NCBI GenBank assembly: GCA_019186825.1
Contig: JABARP010000020.1
Span: forward strand, 464 to 64,463
From: Pyrinomonadaceae bacterium
GTDB lineage: Bacteria > Acidobacteriota > Blastocatellia > Pyrinomonadales > Pyrinomonadaceae
Direction of reading: 5' to 3'
Length of the DNA: 64,000 nucleotides
The notes beneath the pieces are model-generated. The model searched no databases, had not been told where the DNA came from, and saw nothing but the letters and a program-made list of their open reading frames with translations. The position numbers were made by a program, and so were the translations under genes. Below are positions 51,375-60,034 of the stretch, one piece after another (the stretch's first letter is position 1; the number at the start of each line of letters is the position of its first letter).

Positions 51375-53207
51375 ATGAACCCGTTGTCCCCAAATACAAT
51401 GATCCAGGATCGCTACCTGGTCGTTCATATGATCGGCAAAGGCGGAATGGGCGAGGTCTATCTCGCTGTCGATCAGCGGCTTGGCAGCGCCGTTGCCCTC
51501 AAGAGGACGAGCTATGCAAGCGATCCGGCCCTTGCCGGTGCGTTCGAGCGTGAAGCGCGGATCCTTGCACGCCTCCGGCATCCGGTCCTTCCGAAAGTCA
51601 GCGACCATTTCGTTGATGGCGGGAATCAGTATCTCGTGATGGAGCACATCGCGGGCGACGATCTTTCGACGAGGCTCGAGGCAACGAATAAGCCGTTTCC
51701 TGTCAGTTGGGTGATGTTCTGGGCCGACCAACTGCTTGACGCGCTGACTTACCTTCATTCGCACCAGCCGCCGATAATCCACCGCGATATCAAGCCGCAG
51801 AATCTGAAGCTGACGGATGAGAATCACATCATTCTCCTAGACTTTGGCCTTTCGAAGGATTCGCCGAATCCGACACGCGGCAACTCAGGGCAATCGTCCG
51901 GAAGTGTTTTCGGCTATACGCCGCATTTTGCTCCGATGGAGCAGATCCGGGGCACCGGGACCGATGCTCGAAGCGATATCTATTCGTTGGCGGCAACGCT
52001 TTACCAACTTCTTACCGGGATCAAGCCGGCGGATTCGCTCTCAAGGGCAGATGCCGTCCTCAATGGAAATGCCGATCCGGTCGTTGCCCTTAATGAGGCA
52101 AATCCGGAGATCGCGGCGCCGGTCTCCGATGTTTTGATGCGGGCTCTCGAGATCACGCAGGATCGGCGATATAAGTCGGCTGCAGATATGCAGCGAGCAT
52201 TGAGGTCCGCTTATGCGGAAATGAAGGACGCAATGTCGGCAAAGACCGTCATGGTGCCGACGCCAGTGATCCCGGACGTGACCCCGAGTATTGAAACGGT
52301 CTCGTCAACGCCAACTCCAGCACCGCCGCCGCTCGACGCCACGCTCCAGATGGATGCGCCGCCTCTGGAGGCGACGATGCAGATCGACGCGGCTCCGGTC
52401 GATTCGGGCCCACGACAGGCTGACATCAAGACTGAGGTGTTTCTCGCCCATCAGCTCGATGTGCCTGAGAAGGTCGAGTCCGTGTCGAACGGTGAACCTA
52501 GCTATCAGGCCGATGCGACCGTTCCGCTGATCTCTTACACACCTGAAGATGTTCCCGACGTGAAGGAAGAGGAGGTCGTCCCCGTTCCGGCAGAAAACGT
52601 GATGCCTTCGGCGGCTCCGGAATTCTTTACCTCGCCGAACATCCAAACCGATGAGCCGAAAGAGGAATTCGGTGCGACGGAAACATTTACGGCCGATCAG
52701 GCCGCTGAGGTCATGCCGATCGCCGAGGCTCCTGCACCGCCTCCTCCGGCAACACCAAATGCGCCGGTAAAAGCAAAGAAGTCCGGTTCGAAGAAGGCGG
52801 CCGCAATGCTGGTCCTGCTTGCCGGTTTCTTTATTGTCGTGCTCGGCGGAGGTGCCGCCGCGTGGTATTTTTGGCCAACGCTGATGGGCGCGACCGGTAC
52901 AAATGCGACGCCGTCGCCGACTCCTATTGTGGAGGAAAGCCCGTCGCCAAGTCCGGCCGAGACACCGTCCCCAACGCCTGAGGCGACGCCGGATGAATCG
53001 GCAAATGCAAATGCGAATAGCTCTACCGAGTTGCCGACGCCAACGCCAACACCAGTGCTGACCGTTGAACCTCCGATCGAACGTCAGGTGGATACGCGTC
53101 CTCAGCAGGATATTAAGAAACGGCCGCAGAAGACTCCTGGACAAAAACAGTCTCAAACGCCGAAACCCCAAAAGCCGAGTAGCGGACGCACTGACATCTT
53201 GCAGTAG
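51375..53207 (+). CDS. membrane Ser/Thr protein kinase
   Basis: This is a Hanks-type kinase of 610 residues. The kinase domain (about 13-280) has the Gly loop IGKGGMGEVYL (20-30), ATP Lys43, catalytic HRDIKPQN (136-143) and DFG (156-158), so it should be active. An acidic, Pro-rich linker follows (about 300-470), then one membrane helix (475-500) and a 110-residue outside tail that is Pro/Thr/Ser/Asn rich, with no PASTA or other sensor fold. The next gene, 17 bp on, codes a TPR protein. Confidence 0.92.
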   Translation: MNPLSPNTMIQDRYLVVHMIGKGGMGEVYLAVDQRLGSAVALKRTSYASDPALAGAFEREARILARLRHPVLPKVSDHFVDGGNQYLVMEHIAGDDLSTRLEATNKPFPVSWVMFWADQLLDALTYLHSHQPPIIHRDIKPQNLKLTDENHIILLDFGLSKDSPNPTRGNSGQSSGSVFGYTPHFAPMEQIRGTGTDARSDIYSLAATLYQLLTGIKPADSLSRADAVLNGNADPVVALNEANPEIAAPVSDVLMRALEITQDRRYKSAADMQRALRSAYAEMKDAMSAKTVMVPTPVIPDVTPSIETVSSTPTPAPPPLDATLQMDAPPLEATMQIDAAPVDSGPRQADIKTEVFLAHQLDVPEKVESVSNGEPSYQADATVPLISYTPEDVPDVKEEEVVPVPAENVMPSAAPEFFTSPNIQTDEPKEEFGATETFTADQAAEVMPIAEAPAPPPPATPNAPVKAKKSGSKKAAAMLVLLAGFFIVVLGGGAAAWYFWPTLMGATGTNATPSPTPIVEESPSPSPAETPSPTPEATPDESANANANSSTELPTPTPTPVLTVEPPIERQVDTRPQQDIKKRPQKTPGQKQSQTPKPQKPSSGRTDILQ

Positions 53208-53224
53208 CGAACCCTTTTGAAACT

Positions 53225-54610
53225 ATGAAGCCCGTTCACATACAGAGAATCGCAGCAATTTTATTGGCCGTTCTGGTTGCGTCCGTCGGCATTGTCTCAG
53301 CCCAATCGAAAAAGGATAGAAAGCGCGCCCAGGAGCTTATTGCGGCAGGCGATAAGGCATTCCGTGCGAGGAACTTCCGCGAGGCAACTAGCGATTATGG
53401 TCAGGCGATCCTGATAGTTCCGAATAATCCGTATGCTCACTTCTGGAAGGGATATTCCCACTACAATCTGAAGGAGAATGCCGACGCTCTGCGTGAATTC
53501 GAGATCGCTTTGAGTCAGGGCTTTAAGCCGCTCGACGTTTATCGGGTTCGTTGGTTTCTTCATTATGAGGCAAAGGACTACGACGCAGCGTTGAGTGATC
53601 TTCGCAAGGCGATCGAGATCGATCCCGACAATCAGGAGTTCAAAAAAGGGATGGGCGAGATCTTCTACGCGCAGGGCCGATACGGGGAATCCCTTCAGAT
53701 ATTTCAATCCGTCGTGGTTAAGGAACCAAAGGATGGGGATGTTTATTTCAACATTGCGCGTGCTCAAGGGGCGTTAGGCAGTGTTCGCGAGCAGGGAACG
53801 GCGGCGCAGGCAGCGTTGGCGAACAACACCCATATGATCGGTGAATCGTATTTCCTGCTTGCTGATTCGCTTCAAAAGCAAGGACAAAGCGAGGCAGCGA
53901 TCGACAACTATCAAAGGGCCATCGCGGCAAAACCGGAGAATTATCAGGCGTATAAGAATCTAGCCGATCTTTACCGCAGCCAGTCTAACTTCAAGGCCGC
54001 TATCGAGGTCGCAAAGAAGGCGATTCTTAAATTCCCCGAAGACGGCAGTTTTTATACCGACGTCTCATGGTATTACAGCCTTGATAACGAACCTGCCAGA
54101 GCCGCAGAAGCGGCTCGAAGCGCGACAAAGCTGCTTCCGAACCAATATTTGGGCTATACAAACCTTTGTCGCTCGTTGAATGATATGAAGGACTACAGCG
54201 GGGCCGTTGCCGCTTGTAATACGGCTCTAAAGCTGAATCCGGGAGACGGCGAAACTTACTTCTACCTTGCTCGGGCATACGACCTCGCCGGCCGCCGGTC
54301 GGAGGCCACACCCTTGTACTCGAAGGCGGTCACCGGACTCGAAGACTTCGTGAAGCGAAACCCGAATTATTCGGACGGCTACTACCTTCTTGGGAACGCA
54401 TATTTCGCTGACAACCAACGCGACAAAGCGATCGAAGCCTATCGGAAGGTCATCGATCTTAATCCCCGATTTACGCGGGCAAGATTCAATCTAGCGATGG
54501 TCTATCTCCAAAAGAGGGACAAGACGTCGGCTCTGGAACAGTACAATGCGTTGCTTCCTTTGGATCAGGGGCTTGCGCAGAGGCTGAAGGCAGAGATCGA
54601 TAAATCCTAA
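53225..54610 (+). CDS. secreted TPR-repeat protein
   Basis: This 461-residue protein has a signal peptide (RIAAILLAVLVASVGIVSAQ) and about ten tetratricopeptide repeats over the rest (for example AHFWKGYSHYNLKENADALR and GYYLLGNAYFADNQRDKAIE). TPR arrays are protein-binding scaffolds. It is probably co-transcribed with the kinase (17-bp gap) and could bind its outside tail, which is inference. Three bases separate its stop from the convergent anti-sigma gene. Confidence 0.85.
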   Translation: MKPVHIQRIAAILLAVLVASVGIVSAQSKKDRKRAQELIAAGDKAFRARNFREATSDYGQAILIVPNNPYAHFWKGYSHYNLKENADALREFEIALSQGFKPLDVYRVRWFLHYEAKDYDAALSDLRKAIEIDPDNQEFKKGMGEIFYAQGRYGESLQIFQSVVVKEPKDGDVYFNIARAQGALGSVREQGTAAQAALANNTHMIGESYFLLADSLQKQGQSEAAIDNYQRAIAAKPENYQAYKNLADLYRSQSNFKAAIEVAKKAILKFPEDGSFYTDVSWYYSLDNEPARAAEAARSATKLLPNQYLGYTNLCRSLNDMKDYSGAVAACNTALKLNPGDGETYFYLARAYDLAGRRSEATPLYSKAVTGLEDFVKRNPNYSDGYYLLGNAYFADNQRDKAIEAYRKVIDLNPRFTRARFNLAMVYLQKRDKTSALEQYNALLPLDQGLAQRLKAEIDKS

Positions 54611-54613
54611 GGC

Positions 54614-55411
54614 TCAGTATCGGGAGCTTTTCGGGGTCGAGACGACCACATTCTGGAACTTAAGAACGACCTTGACATCGTTGCCGCGGCCGTCAAGTTT
54701 CGCGGGCACGAAAGGCGTTGACGCACGGCGGTCTTCGAGCGCATGCTCGAGGTCCTGGACGGCCTGAGGATCCTTTGCCGGCTCAACAACATCCGTGATC
54801 TCGGCAAGTCCGTTCCCAAACACTCGGGCGACGACGACCATTTCATCATTCTTCAAATTTGCACCCGAGAGGCCTTTTGTCATCGCCGCAAGAGCACCTT
54901 GCGGATTGATGCTGGGTGATTCGGCTGAATACGCCATCCGTTGCCGAGCGAAATCAGCAGCGGAAACCGAGTTGTGGTCCGATGCCGTTCCAAAAGGTAC
55001 AGGCGGCATCAACGGTGCGTTTGCGGCTATCGAGCTATTCTCACCGAGCACTCCCGATAGCATATAGCTGAAAAGAGCGAAACCGACGAGGACGCTCGCA
55101 AAAGAGCTCCCAACAAGCGGTAAGATATTCTGCCGCCACGCAAAGCCTGAAAGCCGCGGGAAGGCGAACATAGCAGGCCGAGCGGCTGAAAGCGCGTTGT
55201 CCTTGAGCTGTGTTTGAAGTTTGCTAGGGATATTCACCCGCGGCAAGGCCCGTAGTGCCGCACGCATTTCCCGATACTCGAAAAGTTCCTGCCGGCAGAT
55301 CGGACAGATGGTAAGGTGCTCCTGCAGAGCATCCTCAAGGCCCGAAGCCAAGCATCCGTCCCCGTAAAGAGAGATATCGGATCGAATGTCGCTGCATTTT
55401 AGTGCACTCAT
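54614..55411 (-). CDS. zinc-finger anti-sigma factor
   Basis: This 265-residue protein has an N-terminal zf-HC2/ZAS domain (about 5-50) with the His-x3-Cys-x2-Cys motif in LQEHLTICPICRQEL. One membrane helix follows (about 95-120), then an outside domain with beta segments. ZAS proteins hold their cognate ECF sigma factor until a signal releases it. The sigma gene lies just upstream in the same direction, the classic arrangement. Confidence 0.88.
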   Translation of the reverse strand: MSALKCSDIRSDISLYGDGCLASGLEDALQEHLTICPICRQELFEYREMRAALRALPRVNIPSKLQTQLKDNALSAARPAMFAFPRLSGFAWRQNILPLVGSSFASVLVGFALFSYMLSGVLGENSSIAANAPLMPPVPFGTASDHNSVSAADFARQRMAYSAESPSINPQGALAAMTKGLSGANLKNDEMVVVARVFGNGLAEITDVVEPAKDPQAVQDLEHALEDRRASTPFVPAKLDGRGNDVKVVLKFQNVVVSTPKSSRY

Positions 55412-55701
55412 TTTGAAACATTCCCATCAGGAAAATGGCAGGCTGACCCCGGTTGGCGTTCACGCTGAACGACAACACGATCCCTTACGGCATTGCCATG
55501 AACTTGTCCTGATGTCATTCGGCCTGCGTGTCGTCGAGATTCGAAATCGATTGTTGCTGGTCGATCAAATATCTCTACGGCTGCGTCCGATCGATACAAG
55601 GCGTTGTTCACTTGGCTAATTCCTTCCGGACCGCTTTTTTGACCTCTATCGTTGGCACCGATCGTTGTGTACAAAAAATAAACCCGGGGTGAGTCTGCCA
55701 T
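55408..55701 (-). CDS. doubtful 97-residue ORF between sigma and anti-sigma genes
   Basis: This frame fills the gap between the ECF sigma and anti-sigma genes: it starts 12 bases after the sigma stop and overlaps the anti-sigma ATG by four bases (ATGA). The arrangement suggests translation. The peptide, however, is Arg/Gly/Asp rich with no hydrophobic core, motif or usual third-position bias, so it may be a chance frame in a long untranslated link. Confidence 0.3.
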   Translation of the reverse strand: MADSPRVYFLYTTIGANDRGQKSGPEGISQVNNALYRSDAAVEIFDRPATIDFESRRHAGRMTSGQVHGNAVRDRVVVQRERQPGSACHFPDGNVSK

Positions 55702-55713
55702 TTTCTCTGATTG

Positions 55714-56370
55714 TCAAAAATCCTTTAACCTGCTTCGCAGCTCTTCTCGAGCCCGAGCTATGCGCGATTTCAATGTACCCATGTTGATATCGAGCGCCGC
55801 CGCGCATTCGGCGTATGTCAACCCTTCGATGTCTGCGAGCACTATCGCCTCACGATAGATCGGCTTCAAGGTCGAAAGGGCACGAAGGAGAGCTGTCTCC
55901 CGCTCACGTTTGAGCGTATCTTCCTCGGGCCCGGCGGTAATATCGGCGATCGTATCCCCGATATGGACAGATGAGTCACTGATCTGTTCATCAAGCGAAA
56001 CCGTTCTGTCGCGCCGTCGCCTCCGCCACCAACGGGACCTATTTCGAGATTGGTTGATCGCGATGCGAATCAGCCATGTTTTCAAACTCGCGTCACCGCG
56101 GAAGCCGCCAATACTCCGAAAAGCACGCAGAAACGTCTCTTGAGTAAGGTCTTCAGCTTCCTCTCGATCGGCCGAGATCCGCAGAGCGACTGCAAAGATA
56201 GAGCCGGAAAAACGTTCGACGAGCGTATCGAACGCTGCGGCGTCACCTGCCTTTAGCTTGTCAACAAAACCGTTCTCGGTGTGGCGACCTTCGGGAACTG
56301 TGGTAGAAATTGCGCGGACCAACTCTTCATCGCCAAAGGTAGTTGCCTTGCTGAAGAACATTCCGCTCAT
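55714..56370 (-). CDS. ECF sigma factor (RpoE-like)
   Basis: This 218-residue sigma70-family ECF factor has region 2 with DREEAEDLTQETFLRAFRSI and FRGDASLKTWLIRIAINQSRN. An acidic linker follows, then region 4 with LKPIYREAIVLADIEGLTY and a helix-turn-helix ECAAALDINMGTLKSRIARAR. It directs RNA polymerase to stress promoters when freed from the anti-sigma factor encoded downstream. A possible autoregulated promoter lies at 56439-56466. Confidence 0.93.
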   Translation of the reverse strand: MSGMFFSKATTFGDEELVRAISTTVPEGRHTENGFVDKLKAGDAAAFDTLVERFSGSIFAVALRISADREEAEDLTQETFLRAFRSIGGFRGDASLKTWLIRIAINQSRNRSRWWRRRRRDRTVSLDEQISDSSVHIGDTIADITAGPEEDTLKRERETALLRALSTLKPIYREAIVLADIEGLTYAECAAALDINMGTLKSRIARAREELRSRLKDF

Positions 56371-56435
56371 TTACCTCAAGTCCAAAGAGCCATTCCTAAC
56401 AATGGGATATGCACCTAATTCGACATATCCGTAAC

Positions 56436-56500
56436 AATTGACACCGTTGGCTCTGAATTTGTTCCCAACGAATTGGAAATTTTTTCTTCCGGTGTCAATT
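56436..56500. promoter_or_regulatory. inverted repeat and possible ECF promoter
   Basis: AATTGACACCG (56436-56446) and CGGTGTCAATT (56490-56500) form a perfect 11-bp inverted repeat 43 bases apart, in the space between the sigma gene (leftward) and a TPR membrane protein (rightward). Leftward, GGGAAC (56466-56461) followed after 17 bases by TGTCA (56443-56439) resembles an ECF -35/-10 pair, which would let the sigma factor drive its own gene. Both readings are inference. Confidence 0.35.
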
Positions 56501-56627
56501 TGGGCTATTTTCCCGTGCTTATTTGCTCTTGACCGTAATTTAAGCTAAATTAGCACTTTTGAAAAATGCCCGTTTGGGCAATTATACAACGAACCTGCAG
56601 TATAGTTTTGCAGTTTTTTTACTGAAG

Positions 56628-57470
56628 ATGGCAAAGAAGAAAAGACGGTTTGGCCCGGTTGAAGGAGTCGAGAACCAACAGAAGGACGTAAAATACGAAG
56701 ATCGATTCCAGAGGACCGTTGGCCGCGGCGTTGAAGGATTCGGCAAAGCGGTCGAAGGCCGCGGCCGGACGATCCTTTACATAATCGCTGCACTGGCCGT
56801 TGTGGGCGTGATCGTTTTCGTCATTGCCTCCTGGTCGCGGCGTTCTAGTGCCGAAGCTCAGACGGCTCTGGGGCAAGCGATCGAGATCTCGGAGGCCCGC
56901 GTTACCTCGGTTCCGTTGCCGGCAGGTTCAACAGAAAAGACGTTTAAGACCGAGAAAGAACGTGCCGATGCCGCGATCGCCGCTTTTCAGAAGGTTGTCG
57001 ATACAGGCAGCGGCCCCATTGCCGAAAAGGCAAAATACTTCATTGCGATGAATAAGCTCGCGATCGACCGGCCAGGTGCGATCGCCGACCTCGAGGCTTT
57101 GTCGCAAGGCTCGTCAGACACTGCATATTTAGCGAAATTCGCCTTGGCGCAGGTCCGCACGGACGACGGACAGTACGACCAGGCTGCGAAGTTGTACGAG
57201 GAGCTTGCGGCGGTCGATAACCCGGTCCTTTCGAAAGAGACGATCAACTTCAACCTGGCAGGCGTCTATCAGAAGCAAAATAAGAATAAAGAAGCCGCGG
57301 ATATCTATTACAATATCGTTAAGGCCGCGAGCGAAGCCAAGACGCCAGATGGCGAACCGGTCCAGCAGACCGAGACGGCTCGATCGGCTCGTGAGAAGCT
57401 GACGGAGCTTGCACCGGATCGTGCAAAAGAGATCGCCGAGCCTGCAGCGGCGAATCCGTTCGGCGGCTAG
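56628..57470 (+). CDS. membrane protein with C-terminal TPR-like repeats (YfgM-like)
   Basis: ATG 56628 starts a 280-residue protein with a basic, polar N-terminal region, one membrane helix (about 48-68) and TPR-like repeats (about 105-265; for example AEKAKYFIAMNKLAID and YDQAAKLYEELAAVDN). The layout, N-in helix then periplasmic TPRs, is that of the YfgM/tetratricopeptide_2 family, which works near the SecYEG translocon and envelope chaperones. Assignment is by architecture. An in-frame ATG 23 codons upstream is not preferred. Confidence 0.7.
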   Translation: MAKKKRRFGPVEGVENQQKDVKYEDRFQRTVGRGVEGFGKAVEGRGRTILYIIAALAVVGVIVFVIASWSRRSSAEAQTALGQAIEISEARVTSVPLPAGSTEKTFKTEKERADAAIAAFQKVVDTGSGPIAEKAKYFIAMNKLAIDRPGAIADLEALSQGSSDTAYLAKFALAQVRTDDGQYDQAAKLYEELAAVDNPVLSKETINFNLAGVYQKQNKNKEAADIYYNIVKAASEAKTPDGEPVQQTETARSAREKLTELAPDRAKEIAEPAAANPFGG

Positions 57471-57551
57471 ACCGGGGTCACCAGGGGTGATGTATGCTTA
57501 CCACTGCACGCTCGTCGTAATGACGCCGCGTCGTGCTCTCAAGAGCTATAA

Positions 57552-58958
57552 ATGAGAGAAACCATACCCGTATCAGACGAGACCTGCAATGAAGGAAAAC
57601 TTCAGGAAGCGGTCGGGGTGCGGGCACCATTTAACTCCTATATCACAGCCTTTTTGCTAGGAACTTACGCGTGTGCTCTGGCCTTTTACGCAGAGTACAC
57701 GACCGTTGGGTTCGTTTTGTTCATCCTTTCCTGGGTCGTCGTCCCGTTCTTTGCTGCCTCGGACCACATTATTTTCAACGGTCGCCGCATATCCCGTACC
57801 GGCATCCTGCCGACTATTTGGGCGAGGCTTCATTCACGGCGGACATCCCTCAGAATTAGCGATATCGAGCAGGTAGATACTCAGGCCGTGCGCGTTCTGC
57901 GTCGCGGAAATCGGGTTCACTATCGGTATCGAACATGTGTGCACGGCCGCGGTATCTCGCTCGGCTTCACGTCGCATGGCGAGAACTTCCGTCGACTCGT
58001 TGCCGCCCTTTTGCCAAAGCTCAGTGAGGAAGTGCTGGACGCACGTTCGCTCGATCTTCGGGCGTATCCGATCGATCCCAAAGAAGCTTTGATGAAGGCG
58101 GCGTTCGCCGGAATCCCAAGCTCGGATGTGCTGCGAGACACGGTCACGACACGTCCATCGAAAATGCGTGGGCGGGTTGAGGCAGTACTGGATATCTCCG
58201 AGGATGGTGACGACAGGGTTCGGTATCTTGCGGACCTCGGAAACGAATTGCGTCTCTCGGGGCATCTTGTCAGGGCACTAGAGTGTTTTCGGCGTGCTCT
58301 CCTGATCCAGCGTAAAGATGGGCGGCTTATCTACGATTTTTCAAGATGCCTGCAATCGCTTGCCGCGACCGAACGCAGTTCAAAGCTTGCGAGACGTTCA
58401 GTGGCGGCATTGAAGCTCGCCGAACGCTACGCGAATGAGGATGCGACGTTGCTTGCCCGCATCGGCGAGTCATTTGCTCAGACCGGCGACTGGCGTCGCG
58501 CCGAAAAGGCATTCAACCGTGCGGCAGAAGCGGGCGGTGACACATTCCTTGCCTCACGAGGGCTGGCCGAGACAGCATTGCGTGACGGCAAGATCGCACA
58601 CGTCATTCATCGATTCCTCGCGGCTGCGAATTCGACGCTGTCACCCGCGTTGCGACGTTGGTCCCGGGACGAGGCGAATTATTACACGAATCTCAATTCT
58701 GATGACACGTATATGGAAATGGAGGTCGGACGCGTCAGTTTGCTTGACTCGCTGCAGCGAACGCGCCGGACACTGCTGCGTATTACGTCGTTCGGGTTCT
58801 TTGTCCTCGCAATTGGGATTGCGATCGCAGACGAGGTTGTTGTGAGTGCCGGTTGGGCGGTTACAGCGATCGCGTTGTCGATCTGGTTGGGATTGAAAAT
58901 AGCCTCAAGTGTTTTGGCCGAGCGTATCGCCTACGACGATGTCGCAGGCGAAGACTAG
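57552..58958 (+). CDS. membrane protein with PH-like module and TPR repeats
   Basis: I do not recognise this 468-residue protein as a named family. Two adjacent hydrophobic segments (about 32-70) lead to a region reading DHIIFNGRRISRTG, LRISDIEQVDTQAVRV and HGRGISLGF. This resembles a bacterial PH (DUF304-like) domain to about 145. TPR-like helical repeats follow (about 215-370; VRYLADLGNELRLSGHLVRA, EDATLLARIGESFAQTGDW). Two more helices end the chain (about 410-455). It may be a membrane scaffold. It follows the TPR gene by about 80 bp. Confidence 0.6.
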   Translation: MRETIPVSDETCNEGKLQEAVGVRAPFNSYITAFLLGTYACALAFYAEYTTVGFVLFILSWVVVPFFAASDHIIFNGRRISRTGILPTIWARLHSRRTSLRISDIEQVDTQAVRVLRRGNRVHYRYRTCVHGRGISLGFTSHGENFRRLVAALLPKLSEEVLDARSLDLRAYPIDPKEALMKAAFAGIPSSDVLRDTVTTRPSKMRGRVEAVLDISEDGDDRVRYLADLGNELRLSGHLVRALECFRRALLIQRKDGRLIYDFSRCLQSLAATERSSKLARRSVAALKLAERYANEDATLLARIGESFAQTGDWRRAEKAFNRAAEAGGDTFLASRGLAETALRDGKIAHVIHRFLAAANSTLSPALRRWSRDEANYYTNLNSDDTYMEMEVGRVSLLDSLQRTRRTLLRITSFGFFVLAIGIAIADEVVVSAGWAVTAIALSIWLGLKIASSVLAERIAYDDVAGED

Positions 58959-58985
58959 CTCGGCCAATTATTACCCGTAGCGTTC

Positions 58986-59924
58986 TTACGCTCGATTCAG
59001 CATTCCGGTCCAGCGATACTCAGGCTGGTCAAACCCTTTCTCAAGCTTCTTCAAGATGAAATCGGTCATGTTGTCAACGATCCATCGGTGATTGAATTCG
59101 CCAACCGACGCAAGCTCGGCGTCCGGTGCCGGATTCATAAAGTCAATCGCGTACGGGATATTGTCCTTGATCGCGAACTCGACCGTGTTGAGGTCGTAGC
59201 CTAACGCTGTGCAGAGCGTAATTACATCGCGTTCCACGCGGGCGTGCAGTTCGGGCGAGAGATAATTTTCAATATTCACGTACTGCATTCCCGAAAGGTA
59301 CGCTTTTGACGGATCGTACGGCATGATAAGGACCTTTTCTTTACCCACGCAGTAGCAGCGTACGAACTGGTCGTATTCGATACCTTGCTGCAGCGTCATA
59401 CAAAGCGTGCCTGAATCGTTGTACTCGCGAAGCAGGTCTTCCTCGGAATGGAGCTTTGATACGTTCTTCCAGCCGCCGCCGTCATGCGGTTTCAGGAATG
59501 CGGGGAAACCGATATAATCGACGATCTCTTTCCAGTTGAGCGGAAATTCGAGGTTGCGGAGCGATTCGCTCGTAATGTCCTTGATGTAGCTCTGCTGCGG
59601 AAGAAGAACCGTCTTAGGTACGGCAACGCCGATCTTTTTCGCGAGCGAAAAATTGAAGAACTTGTCGTCAGCAGACCACCAGAAAGGGTTGTTGATGATA
59701 TAAGTTCCTTCGAGTGCCATGCGTTTGAGCATTGCCCGGTAATAGGGAACTTCGTGCGAAATGCGGTCGATAATTACGTCGTAGCGTTTCGGTTCGTCCT
59801 CGCGGATGCCGCCAACCGTGATCATTTCGGCGGTAACCTTCCCGCCACCTTTTTCGTTGATCGATGCGATCATCGACTCAGGGAAGGTAACCTCTCGTCC
59901 AGCTAAAATTCCAACTTTTTTCAT
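58986..59924 (-). CDS. RimK-like ATP-grasp ligase
   Basis: This 312-residue ATP-grasp enzyme has a pre-grasp domain to about 95 and an ATP-binding core. Landmarks are DRISHEVPYYRAMLKRM, INNPFWWSADDKFFN, GFPAFLKPHDGGGWKNV (ATP lysine and glycine loop), VRCYCVGKEKVLIMPYDPSK, NTVEFAIKD and the metal-site IDFMNPAPD. The superfamily joins a carboxylate to an amine through an acyl phosphate. Homologues of this subtype are common in acidobacteria and cyanobacteria, and the substrate is not known. It lies downstream of the pspA pair in the same direction. Confidence 0.8.
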   Translation of the reverse strand: MKKVGILAGREVTFPESMIASINEKGGGKVTAEMITVGGIREDEPKRYDVIIDRISHEVPYYRAMLKRMALEGTYIINNPFWWSADDKFFNFSLAKKIGVAVPKTVLLPQQSYIKDITSESLRNLEFPLNWKEIVDYIGFPAFLKPHDGGGWKNVSKLHSEEDLLREYNDSGTLCMTLQQGIEYDQFVRCYCVGKEKVLIMPYDPSKAYLSGMQYVNIENYLSPELHARVERDVITLCTALGYDLNTVEFAIKDNIPYAIDFMNPAPDAELASVGEFNHRWIVDNMTDFILKKLEKGFDQPEYRWTGMLNRA

Positions 59925-59938
59925 AAAAATATAAAGTT

Positions 59939-59955
59939 CTCGGCATTGAGCCGAG
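59939..59955 (-). terminator. weak intercistronic hairpin
   Basis: CTCGGC-ATTGA-GCCGAG (59939-59955) on the minus strand is followed by a loose T-rich tail (AACTTTATATTTTT). It lies between the coiled-coil membrane gene and the ATP-grasp gene and could be a weak terminator or an mRNA-stabilising stem. Confidence 0.35.
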
Positions 59956-60034
59956 TCATTAGTTAGTTTGATTCAAAACTGAGATTCTATCGGAAACAGC
60001 GACGACCTGCAAAGATTCGGCCGGAGGTGCGGTA

